A stretch of 5,510 bases of DNA from Bacilli bacterium (GTDB lineage Bacteria; Bacillota_I; Bacilli_A; RF39; UBA660): NCBI GenBank assembly GCA_017411235.1, contig JAFPMR010000113.1, positions 1 to 5,510 on the forward strand, in the 5' to 3' direction. Below the pieces are notes generated by a model. That model worked only from the letters and a program-made list of their open reading frames with translations. It searched no databases and was not told where the DNA came from. Below are positions 1 to 4,938 of the stretch, piece after piece; positions within the stretch are counted from its first letter, which is position 1, and every line of letters starts with the position of its first letter. The position numbers and the translations under genes are program-made.

Positions 1-44
1 AGCGGAGCGTCAGAACATTGTCAAATCGAATTTCCCCCGCAGAG

Positions 45-75
45 GCCCGAAAAGTGCCGGGATGGCGGGCTTTTT
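45..75 (+). terminator. Probable rho-independent terminator (plus strand)
   Basis: GCCCG at 45-49 can pair with CGGGC at 66-70 across a 16-nt loop, and five T residues follow at 71-75. An alternative inner pairing uses CCCG at 46-49 and CGGG at 58-61. The T-run lies on the plus-strand side, so the signal best ends transcription arriving from the left. It would sit just past the stop of the minus-strand gene at 77. None of the plus frames has a stop codon in 1-45, so any plus-strand gene from the left must have ended before the window or read through. Confidence 0.5.
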
Positions 76-76
76 G

Positions 77-871
77 TTAGACAGTCCCATATGTATCTAA
101 ATATTTATGATTTGCATAAGGGGTCCAAGGTAAAGTAAATCCTTGTTTTAGTACTCCAGTAGTTAATTCAGGTACTTTAGTGCCTATATTATATCCATCT
201 GCTAGTTGATATTCTCCATCTATAACGCCTTCAGTAGATGTAAATATATAATAACCATTAACTAGTACTTCATCAGGGAAATTATTTAATGCACCATGTT
301 GAGAATTATTTCCAATTTCTGCACATTTATCTACAGCAGCACCTCTAAGTAATACATCATTTATACCTAATGTATAATTATAAATCTTTCTACCTGGGGC
401 ATACACTTGAGTACCATAATCAGTTATAAAACCAACATAAACCAATAAACTACCGTCTGTATCTTTTTTTAAATGTGTTTCAATATCTGAATCTGAATAA
501 CCAGATGATCCTGTATGAGCACCATTGTCATTCATGACATATACAAAGTATTTTAACTCATCATTTTCATAGTAAGAAAATACAAAATAAGTACAAGCTT
601 TATGATCAAATAAAGCATCAGTATAAAAAGTAAAAGGTACTTTATAAATATTACCTATTATTGGTTTACCTTTAGTTGGGTTATCTTTCCAAAATTCATT
701 ATAAATATCTGCTGAATGCCAACCTTCTTCTAATGCAGTAGTTACATTAGAACGATATTTACTTTGATATATTGAATTATTTCTAAATGCATAAGGATAG
801 AAATAAGAAACATAGTACTGCCTGTTAGGGGGCAATACTATGGTTAAATTAAATGGTGAAGTATTACTCAT
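77..871 (-). CDS. Hypothetical protein, 264 aa, Tyr/Phe-rich, possibly phage-encoded
   Basis: Not recognised as a member of any family. The protein is rich in aromatic residues (many Tyr and Phe) and in Asn/Gly/Thr. It alternates short hydrophobic stretches with polar turns, which suggests a mostly beta-sheet fold. No signal peptide, transmembrane segment or catalytic motif is evident; the few cysteines form no metal-binding spacing. Position near presumed tail genes, the same strand and the composition would suit a virion or receptor-binding accessory protein, but that is only inference. The ATG at 871-869 overlaps the TAA of the upstream 65-aa gene by one base (TAATG), so the two are probably translationally coupled. 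The SD (AAGGA) lies within the last codons of that gene, about 10 nt upstream. Codons are strongly A/T-ending, like the array to its right. A real gene is highly likely; its function is unknown. Confidence 0.85.
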   Translation of the reverse strand: MSNTSPFNLTIVLPPNRQYYVSYFYPYAFRNNSIYQSKYRSNVTTALEEGWHSADIYNEFWKDNPTKGKPIIGNIYKVPFTFYTDALFDHKACTYFVFSYYENDELKYFVYVMNDNGAHTGSSGYSDSDIETHLKKDTDGSLLVYVGFITDYGTQVYAPGRKIYNYTLGINDVLLRGAAVDKCAEIGNNSQHGALNNFPDEVLVNGYYIFTSTEGVIDGEYQLADGYNIGTKVPELTTGVLKQGFTLPWTPYANHKYLDTYGTV

Positions 872-1068
872 TATTTAGTTTTCCTTAAATATAAAACTAG
901 AGCCAATGTACATAAATCTACTATGTTTTGGTCTTTTGGTTTAGTAATAAATTGAAATCCTCTATCCATCAGATTTTGCATCAATGATTCATTTGATACA
1001 TCTTTTGGGTAAAGGAATGTAGTATTTTCTTTAATATGAGTTAATAGCTCATCTAATTTATCTTCCAT
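871..1068 (-). CDS. Small hypothetical protein, 65 aa
   Basis: First gene of a two-gene minus-strand operon. The ATG is preceded by GGAG at 1077-1080 with an 8-nt gap. The N-terminal half is charged and probably helical (residues 1-15, MEDKLDELLTHIKEN). The C-terminus (residues about 49-61, IVDLCTLALVLYL) is a short hydrophobic helix followed by RKTK. That helix is barely long enough to be a membrane anchor; it could equally be a packing or oligomerisation helix. The last codons (TTA AGG AAA) supply the SD for the downstream 264-aa gene, so the pair is probably made in a linked ratio. A small chaperone or partner for the 264-aa protein is one possibility; a holin-like role is less likely because there is only one short segment. 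No family recognised. Confidence 0.75.
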   Translation of the reverse strand: MEDKLDELLTHIKENTTFLYPKDVSNESLMQNLMDRGFQFITKPKDQNIVDLCTLALVLYLRKTK

Positions 1069-1197
1069 TATATAATCTCCATAACAGGTTTTATTCTTTT
1101 ATAGTTTTTTTAAATAAATCAATAATAATTTTCTATTTTCTATTTTTTATCTACGCCCCTACGGGGCTTCAAGATTTATATTTTTTAAGGATTTAAT
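1069..1197. promoter_or_regulatory. Divergent intergenic region with leader hairpin
   Basis: These 129 bp separate the minus-strand operon from the plus-strand array, so promoters for both should lie here. The sequence is almost pure A/T, and I could not place convincing -35/-10 pairs. Two features stand out. A 7-bp unit is repeated at 1129-1135 (TTTTCTA), 1136-1142 (TTTTCTA) and 1143-1149 (TTTTTTA). A GC hairpin, GCCCC-TAC-GGGGC, lies at 1155-1167. It is followed by TTCAAGATTTATA and six T at 1181-1186, then the SD AAGGA at 1187-1191, six bases before the first array ATG. The hairpin could be an attenuator, an operator, or a stabilising 5' end of the array mRNA. Confidence 0.5.
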
Positions 1198-1488
1198 ATG
1201 TTTGAGTTACCTAAAGAGTTGTTTGAAGTTGAATTAAAAAATTTAGAAGATATTGTTATAGAACCAAGACTTAAAGATGAAGGTTGGTGTATTTATTATA
1301 ACTTTAAGAAGAAGATGGGATATGATCAATGCATTTGGGTATCACTGATAATAGATAAAAACAATAAGTTTGAATTTCATTATTGCAGTAACATAAACAG
1401 TAATGATTTTGAGATACAAACTGTTCAGAAGAGAATGGAAGTTGTTGCTAATTATTTAGAATTATTAGGGTATAAATTATATGGATAA
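1198..1488 (+). CDS. Array paralogue 1, 96 aa, unknown function
   Basis: First gene of the array and the only one with its own untranslated leader. AAGGA at 1187-1191 stands six bases before the ATG, which settles the start. The N-terminal box LPKELF (residues 4-9) comes at once; the helix that precedes it in most paralogues is missing, as in the last member. Residues about 28-60 are predicted beta-strands (GWCIYYNF, CIWVSLII). The C-terminal helix ends in NYLELLGY (85-92), a variant with L for I and Y for F. The stop overlaps the next start by 8 nt (ATGGATAA). AGGG at 1467-1470, which includes the Gly91 codon, serves as the SD of the next gene. Function unknown. Confidence 0.87.
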   Translation: MFELPKELFEVELKNLEDIVIEPRLKDEGWCIYYNFKKKMGYDQCIWVSLIIDKNNKFEFHYCSNINSNDFEIQTVQKRMEVVANYLELLGYKLYG

Positions 1489-1870
1489 CTTAAATATATC
1501 TAGAGATTTGTTTCTTGGTTTAAATAATAATCATGCTTCATTCCAATTATTAAAAAGCATGATTAAAACAGGTAAAAGAAATGATAAAACATATTATATG
1601 ATTCCTATTAGAGTACTATATAAAACACTATGGTGTAATTACTCATTTATTATTACATACAGCATATATCAGGAAGGAGATATACGTATGGATATAAATA
1701 AAAACATATATACAAAAAATTACAGTGATTATATGGCATTAAAATGCTATTGTGGAACTGAAGTATATAGACCATGTGATTTATTAAGAAATTATTTTAA
1801 TATTCTTGGTTTAATTAATTCTAGTTCAACTGTAGTTGCTAAACATGGTATATGGGTATGGCAGAAATAA
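1481..1870 (+). CDS. Array paralogue 2, 129 aa, most divergent member, C-terminal extension
   Basis: Longest and least typical member. The N-terminal box is degenerate (ISRDLF, residues 6-11) and lacks the proline. The C-terminal motif NYFNILGL (104-111) is intact but is followed by an 18-residue tail ending in WVWQK; other members have 3-12 residues there. Three cysteines fall close together (89, 91, 99) just before the final helix, which might bind metal, though there is no standard motif. An unusually strong SD, AAGGAG at 1674-1679, lies 8 nt before an in-frame ATG at 1688 (codon 70), so a separate 60-aa C-terminal product could also be made. The start at 1481 has AGGG 10 nt upstream. No clear SD for the next gene is seen near its end, unlike most junctions. 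Confidence 0.82.
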   Translation: MDNLNISRDLFLGLNNNHASFQLLKSMIKTGKRNDKTYYMIPIRVLYKTLWCNYSFIITYSIYQEGDIRMDINKNIYTKNYSDYMALKCYCGTEVYRPCDLLRNYFNILGLINSSSTVVAKHGIWVWQK

Positions 1871-2127
1871 TAGAGGAATTAGCTAAAGCATATGTAGATG
1901 GTATGCCTTTAGATACTATAAAAGATAAAATTGAAGATATAGTTACTACATATTATAAAGATAATGTATTTACTGTAAGTATTTATTTAATTGACTATTC
2001 ACGCATATGTATTTACATAAATTTAAGCGATTTACCTACTTTTAATATAAATAGTAATTATATCGGTAGAGCAATAGGTGAAATAGTTAATTATTTTGAA
2101 ATACTTGGTTTTAAGGAAATATCATGA
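1858..2127 (+). CDS. Array paralogue 3, about 89-91 aa, unknown function
   Basis: Two in-frame ATGs are possible, 1852 and 1858. I list the second, which gives a 13-nt overlap with the preceding gene; neither has a good SD, so this gene probably relies on coupling to ribosomes finishing the previous one. A leading acidic helix (AEIIEELAKAY) runs into GMPLDTI, a weak form of the N-terminal box. Strands around FTVSIYLI and ICIYINL follow, and the final helix ends in NYFEILGF, then KEIS. The Lys-Glu codons after Phe create AAGGA at 2113-2117, exactly six bases before the next ATG. The stop and next start share ATGA, the classic 4-nt coupling overlap. Confidence 0.83.
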   Translation: MAEIIEELAKAYVDGMPLDTIKDKIEDIVTTYYKDNVFTVSIYLIDYSRICIYINLSDLPTFNINSNYIGRAIGEIVNYFEILGFKEIS

Positions 2128-2453
2128 CTAATAAAGAATTAATTAATGTAATAGATAATCTACCTGAAGAATTGTTTGTAACAGAACGATTCAGTGGTAT
2201 TTCTTTCTGTAATGAGTATTTTAACCCTGCTTTAAACTGTTACATATTCATATACTGGGATAACCAAGATATTAAATATGAGGTTAAAGTATATGCCATC
2301 AGTGGTAAATTTGTAATAGCTCTAACTAAAAGAGAAAGTTCAGTTGCATTTAAACGTACTCATAAATTCATACAGAAAGTAGCAGAGAGTTTTAAAGCAT
2401 ATTTAGAAATTCTAGGATACCAAGGATATATAAGATTATATGACCGTGAATAA
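2124..2453 (+). CDS. Array paralogue 4, 109 aa, unknown function
   Basis: A clean representative of the family. The leading helix TNKELINVIDN (residues 2-12) is followed by LPEELF (13-18). Aromatic-rich strands (CYIFIYWDN; YEVKVYAI; KFVIALT) occupy the middle. A basic helix from about residue 75 ends in AYLEILGY (92-99), and the tail is QGYIRLYDRE. The start is fixed by ATGA overlap with the previous stop and by a well-spaced AAGGA. The tail's YDRE is read from the same bases that encode MTVN at the listed start of paralogue 5 (14-nt overlap), a junction form seen again farther along the array. No catalytic residues are recognisable; a binding protein is more plausible than an enzyme. Confidence 0.88.
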   Translation: MTNKELINVIDNLPEELFVTERFSGISFCNEYFNPALNCYIFIYWDNQDIKYEVKVYAISGKFVIALTKRESSVAFKRTHKFIQKVAESFKAYLEILGYQGYIRLYDRE

Positions 2454-2766
2454 TAGAGGTTACATTGTGGAAACAGAATTTGCTAGAACAATTTTAAATA
2501 TGCCTTATGATATATATAAAAGCTTTAATTATGTAACAAACCATATAGATGCATATCATAATATTTGGAGAATTTATTACAGAAAAAGTAAAAAATCTCA
2601 ATATATTATTAGAGTACAACAATGGAATAGTGTAACTATTGAAATAAGCGCAGAAGGGTATGTTGTAAATTTAAAATATGCTCCAAAGTATTTAGTTAAA
2701 ATAGTTAATAAAATAGCTAATTATTTTTCTATTCTTGGTTTTCCTATAAAGGTATGGGGATTATGA
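2440..2766 (+). CDS. Array paralogue 5, 108 aa (or 99 aa from GTG), unknown function
   Basis: The start is uncertain. ATG 2440 keeps the usual overlap with the previous gene (14 nt), but its only SD, AAGGA, is 13 nt away and the N-terminal box NMPYDIY then falls at residues 20-26, later than in relatives. GTG 2467 has AGAGG seven bases upstream and would put the box proline at residue 13, as in paralogues 4, 6 and 7. The middle is basic (RKSKKS) with strands WRIYY, YIIRVQQW and VTIEIS. The final helix ends in NYFSILGF (94-101 of the long form), then PIKVWGL. The N-terminal box and the aromatic centre place it closest to paralogues 6 and 7. Confidence 0.83.
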   Translation: MTVNNRGYIVETEFARTILNMPYDIYKSFNYVTNHIDAYHNIWRIYYRKSKKSQYIIRVQQWNSVTIEISAEGYVVNLKYAPKYLVKIVNKIANYFSILGFPIKVWGL

Positions 2767-3071
2767 ATAAGACAGTATTAGATTTAATAGAAAATATGCC
2801 ATATGAGGTATATGGTAATAAATACTTTAAAGGTAGACACTTTAATAGTGGAGTAGATTACTACCAATGGAATTATGATACTAAATCCAAGTATTATGAT
2901 TATCAAATTAATATATTTGAACAAGGTACTTATTTAGAAATTTATGCTTATAAAAATGATAGAATTTTACCCGCTAGGTTAGTGCCTAAAACAATAGCAA
3001 ATACATTAAATAGTATAGCTAGTTACTTTAATATTTTAGGTTTTACTGTGGGGAAAATTCATGATTACTAA
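2763..3071 (+). CDS. Array paralogue 6, 102-105 aa, close sister of paralogue 7
   Basis: Chosen start ATG 2763: it overlaps the previous stop as ATGA and has AAAGG at 2748-2752 ten bases upstream. ATG 2754 would have the same SD only one base away. After a leading helix come the box NMPYEVY, then N-K-Y-F-K-G, then WNYDTKSKY (residues 36-44 of this form). The middle YQINIFEQG and YLEIYAY are likely strands. The end is SYFNILGF, then TVGKIHDY. It aligns almost along its whole length with paralogue 7, including a 20-bp stretch of identical DNA (2868-2887 against 3169-3188), marking the most recent duplication in the array. The next gene's SD (GGGGA, 3050-3054) lies in its final codons. Confidence 0.87.
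   Translation: MNKTVLDLIENMPYEVYGNKYFKGRHFNSGVDYYQWNYDTKSKYYDYQINIFEQGTYLEIYAYKNDRILPARLVPKTIANTLNSIASYFNILGFTVGKIHDY
2868..2887 (+). repeat. 20-bp direct repeat, copy 1 (paralogue 6)
   Basis: Identical to 3169-3188 and 301 bp from it. It encodes WNYDTKS in the same frame of two neighbouring paralogues. It is the longest perfect match I noticed between array members and could support recombination that deletes or fuses the intervening unit. Confidence 0.8.
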
Positions 3072-3378
3072 TGAAATAATAAAGATAATAAAACATATGC
3101 CTCATTGTGTATATAGTAATGAGTACTATAGGAATAATCATTATATTAACAATATAGGTTATTGTTCATGGAATTATGATACTAAATCTAAATACTGCTC
3201 TGATTATCAAATCAAATTATTTGAACATGATGATAGAATTGGTATCTATCTCTTTAGAATGGATAATGTTTTACCTGTCAAAAGAGGACCTAAAGTAATT
3301 ATAAATTCATTACAAAGTATAGCAGATTATTTTAGAATTATTGGTTTTAAGGTAGAAACATTGTATGACCATAGATGA
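3061..3378 (+). CDS. Array paralogue 7, 105 aa, close sister of paralogue 6
   Basis: Overlaps the previous gene by 11 nt (ATGATTACTAA), with GGGGA six bases upstream of its ATG, so the start is secure. Box HMPHCVY (12-18), then NEYYRN, then WNYDTKSKY (37-45), then a strand pair YQIKLFEHD and IGIYLFR. The helix that follows VLPVKRGPKV carries the terminal DYFRIIGF (89-96), then KVETLYDHR. Shared order with paralogue 6 (Y-Y/F-x-N/G, WNYDTKSKY, YQI-x-x-F-E, x-I/L-P-x-R-x-x-P-K-x-I) shows which positions a recent pair keeps. The surface between YQI and the final helix has changed most, consistent with a variable binding face, though two sequences are too few to prove selection. Confidence 0.88.
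   Translation: MITNEIIKIIKHMPHCVYSNEYYRNNHYINNIGYCSWNYDTKSKYCSDYQIKLFEHDDRIGIYLFRMDNVLPVKRGPKVIINSLQSIADYFRIIGFKVETLYDHR
3169..3188 (+). repeat. 20-bp direct repeat, copy 2 (paralogue 7)
   Basis: Second copy of the repeat at 2868-2887. Similarity continues after it (tcaAAtA then GATTATCAAAT), with scattered third-position changes, showing that the match reflects recent duplication of the gene and not a separate inserted element. Confidence 0.8.
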
Positions 3379-3706
3379 AGAAAATAGAATAAATATATTA
3401 TCTAAGTTACCTAATGAATTACTTCAAACCAAAGAATGTAAATTAGAACATTCTTGGATTAATAGTACATCTACTGCAGCTTGGAGAATACTAGATTACC
3501 ATGAACAATATGACCTTAGAGCAATAAGAATATCTATAACTCATAAAATTAATAATTCTTACTATGTAGTTATTCATGTGTATATTTCAGGTACATGCTA
3601 TAGCTACTTTGAAGCACCTAGAGATAAATTATATCCTCAAGTTGATATAGCATATCAGATAGCTACTTATTTAAAAATATTAGGGTTACATGTATATGAC
3701 CATTGA
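3365..3706 (+). CDS. Array paralogue 8, 113 aa, unknown function
   Basis: Starts with MTIDEE in a 14-nt overlap whose bases ATGACCATAGATGA also encode the YDHR end of paralogue 7. The SD candidate AAGG (3349-3352) is 12 nt away, rather far, so coupling to the upstream stop is likely. Leading helix, then KLPNELL (14-20), then a polar Ser/Thr-rich segment. Three predicted strands follow (LRAIRISIT, YYVVIHVYIS, TCYSYFEA). The terminal helix reads TYLKILGL (101-108) with Leu in place of the final Phe, and a short tail HVYDH. The tail's YDH and the next gene's MTI come from the same bases, an arrangement shared with the previous junction. Confidence 0.87.
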   Translation: MTIDEENRINILSKLPNELLQTKECKLEHSWINSTSTAAWRILDYHEQYDLRAIRISITHKINNSYYVVIHVYISGTCYSYFEAPRDKLYPQVDIAYQIATYLKILGLHVYDH

Positions 3707-4031
3707 AGAAATAGAACAACTAATTAAAGATATACCTGAAGAACTATTTGAAATACCTAAATATGGTAAATTAATTAGAACAGTATCTACTGTTTCTACA
3801 TATGGTTCTCCTTATGTAGTATTACAAATAACTACAGGTTCAATCCCTGTAGCTCAATTTTCTATATTTAATAATATGAAATTTGTATTTAAGTTATATT
3901 TAGAAAATAGATATAGATTAATGAGCTGTTTAAAAACACAAATCCCAAATGTATTAAACCAAATTAAATCATATTTAAGTATTCTTGGTTTTAAAGAAGT
4001 TGGTTTAGAAGGATTTATGCATGGACGCTAA
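3696..4031 (+). CDS. Array paralogue 9, 111-113 aa, unknown function
   Basis: ATG 3690 and ATG 3696 are both in frame. The second is preferred: it begins MTIEE like paralogue 8, gives the recurrent 11-nt overlap (ATGACCATTGA), and puts AGGG (3682-3685) at 10 nt rather than 4. The N-terminal helix EEIEQLIKDI leads to PEELFEIPKYG. The middle lacks the tryptophan seen in paralogues 4-8 and is rich in Val/Thr/Ser (RTVSTVSTYG), with strands YVVLQITT and FVFKLYL. The terminal SYLSILGF is followed by a twelve-residue tail ending in FMHGR, the longest apart from paralogue 2. The tail contains AAGGA (4009-4013), seven bases before the next start. Confidence 0.87.
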   Translation: MTIEEIEQLIKDIPEELFEIPKYGKLIRTVSTVSTYGSPYVVLQITTGSIPVAQFSIFNNMKFVFKLYLENRYRLMSCLKTQIPNVLNQIKSYLSILGFKEVGLEGFMHGR

Positions 4032-4329
4032 TGAATTACTAGATATATTATATACAGTACCATATAACAAACTAATAAATGGTACTGTAGATTATAGAGT
4101 ACGTACTTTCACAAATATTGCATCTAATTTAGCTAGAGTAGATATAGATTTTATGAGAGGTAATACTTGTATAGGTTTCATAAGAGTATTTGGTAATAAT
4201 ACTATAGACCCTGCTTTTCCAGAAGAACACGAAAGAAATACAACGTATAAATGTTATAGTAAATGCTTTGAAGCTATGGAACGTGTTATAGCATATCTAG
4301 AAATATTAGGATTTAAAAATGACCGTTAA
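4021..4329 (+). CDS. Array paralogue 10, 102 aa, unknown function
   Basis: Well-defined start: 11-nt overlap ATGGACGCTAA and an AAGGA SD at ideal distance. Leading helix DANELLDILYT, then VPYNKL (13-18). Predicted strands VRTFTNI, LARVDIDFM and CIGFIRVFG. A proline/acidic loop (DPAFPEEHERN) precedes a final helix with two cysteines (KCYSKCFEAMERV), and the motif AYLEILGF (91-98) is only four residues from the end (KNDR). The Gly codon of the motif forms AGGA (4308-4311), seven bases before the ATG of paralogue 11, the clearest case of the protein motif and the ribosome-binding site sharing the same bases. Confidence 0.88.
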   Translation: MDANELLDILYTVPYNKLINGTVDYRVRTFTNIASNLARVDIDFMRGNTCIGFIRVFGNNTIDPAFPEEHERNTTYKCYSKCFEAMERVIAYLEILGFKNDR

Positions 4330-4588
4330 GGAATTACGCAGTATATTAGATTCTATACCATATAGTATATTAACCTATGATAATAGTGATTATGAATTTC
4401 ATGGAATGTTACATGGCATAGAAATAAGATTTGAATATGATAATTTTATTAAATGCTATTTAACAGTATATACAAGTGGTTATATGAGAGATGTAACTAT
4501 TCCATATAGTAATGAATATGATAAATGTGTTCAAGCTATGCATAATACTAAAACATACTTAGAGATACTAGGGTTTAAATCAATATGA
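4319..4588 (+). CDS. Array paralogue 11, 89 aa, shortest typical member
   Basis: Starts in the 11-nt overlap ATGACCGTTAA, with the SD supplied by the end of paralogue 10. It holds nearly the minimal form of the family: leading helix TVKELRSILDS, box IPYSIL (13-18), three short strands (EIRFEYD, CYLTVYTSG, DVTIPY), a helix with one cysteine (DKCVQAMHNT), and TYLEILGF (79-86) followed only by KSI. It shares with paralogue 10 the sequence pattern N/S-E-Y/H near the loop, a K-C in the final helix, and the same motif variant, so the two are probably sisters. ATGA overlap joins it to paralogue 12; AGGG at 4570-4573 is 11 nt from that start. Confidence 0.87.
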   Translation: MTVKELRSILDSIPYSILTYDNSDYEFHGMLHGIEIRFEYDNFIKCYLTVYTSGYMRDVTIPYSNEYDKCVQAMHNTKTYLEILGFKSI

Positions 4589-4893
4589 TTACTTTACCTG
4601 AAGAATTATATACTAGTGAATTAGTAGATATAATGAGTACTACTAATGAAGAAGATGAGAGTATTACATTAAGTATATGGTTACCATATAGATATAAACA
4701 TGAAACAGAAGATGTAGCTGATATTCATTTTTGGTTAGAAAAGAACACTTATTATATAGACCAATATGACTATAATTTAAAAGATAAAGCAGGTAATGAA
4801 ATAGTTAATAATGAAGTAAAAGAGATATTAGTTAATATAAAGAATTATTTAGATATTATTGGTTTTAAGGATATTTCACAAGATGAATACTAA
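4585..4893 (+). CDS. Array paralogue 12, 102 aa, acidic terminal member
   Basis: Last full-length member. Like paralogue 1 it lacks the leading helix and begins almost at the box (ITLPEELY, residues 2-9). It is markedly acidic, with clusters such as NEEDES and ETEDVAD, unlike the more basic paralogues 5-7, so the family covers a wide charge range. Predicted strands SITLSIWLPY and DIHFWLEK; then a helix NNEVKEILVNI ending in NYLDIIGF (87-94) and the tail KDISQDEY. Its end still carries the usual AAGGA (4867-4871) and an ATG overlapping the stop by 11 nt, although only a nine-codon frame follows. Confidence 0.87.
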   Translation: MITLPEELYTSELVDIMSTTNEEDESITLSIWLPYRYKHETEDVADIHFWLEKNTYYIDQYDYNLKDKAGNEIVNNEVKEILVNIKNYLDIIGFKDISQDEY

Positions 4894-4912
4894 AACAGCA
4901 AAAGTAAAGTAA
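4883..4912 (+). pseudogene. Vestigial or incipient thirteenth unit start (9-codon ORF)
   Basis: The frame MNTKTAKVK begins with ATG overlapping the stop of paralogue 12 by exactly 11 nt (ATGAATACTAA). The overlap size matches several true junctions, and the sequence is close to ATGATTACTAA at the 6/7 junction. AAGGA lies 11 nt upstream in the usual place. The frame stops just before the hairpin at 4914. It may be the surviving start of a deleted unit, a short peptide that is actually translated, or simply the by-product of a duplicated 3' end. The first is favoured because the junction signals are kept, but a nine-codon frame alone proves little. Confidence 0.4.
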
Positions 4913-4913
4913 A

Positions 4914-4931
4914 GCCCACTTAATAGTGGGC
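4914..4931 (-). terminator. Terminator hairpin, better suited to the minus strand
   Basis: GCCCACT (4914-4920), a TAAT loop, and AGTGGGC (4925-4931) form a perfect 7-bp stem. Read on the minus strand, it is followed by TTTACTTTACTTTT, a fair U-rich tract. On the plus strand only TAGAAAAGG follows. It therefore most likely ends the leftward (tail-region) transcript before it runs antisense into the array, and may also protect or weakly stop the array mRNA. Confidence 0.6.
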
Positions 4932-4938
4932 TAGAAAA

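Larger units (their letters stand above)
1198..4893 (+). repeat. Tandem array of twelve divergent paralogous small genes
   Basis: Twelve same-strand genes start about every 300 bp (1198, 1481, 1858, 2124, 2440, 2763, 3061, 3365, 3696, 4021, 4319, 4585), with essentially no intergenic DNA. All products share a C-terminal amphipathic helix ending in Y[LF]x[IL][IL]G[FYL]. Ten of them (all except units 2 and 3) share the N-terminal box [LMIV]Pxx[LIV][FYL]. Between the two lie predicted beta-strands with little conserved sequence apart from aromatic residues. The pattern indicates repeated tandem duplication followed by strong divergence, with the ends constrained and the middles free. The array has one leader (1069-1197) and no internal terminator, so it is probably a single transcript. 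Confidence 0.9.

Noticed and set aside
19..24. TTGACA on the minus strand, a perfect -35 hexamer
   Set aside because: The matching -10 element would lie at or beyond the left edge of the window, so a promoter cannot be supported from this sequence.
1..138. Plus-strand frame open from the left edge to a stop at 136-138
   Set aside because: It would run through the probable terminator at 45-75 and into the end of the well-supported minus-strand gene. Its composition changes abruptly at about 76, so it is more likely chance openness of GC-rich DNA.
1198..4893. CRISPR-like repeat array
   Set aside because: The ~300-bp period comes from protein-coding units with open frames and divergent DNA; there are no short identical repeats with spacers.
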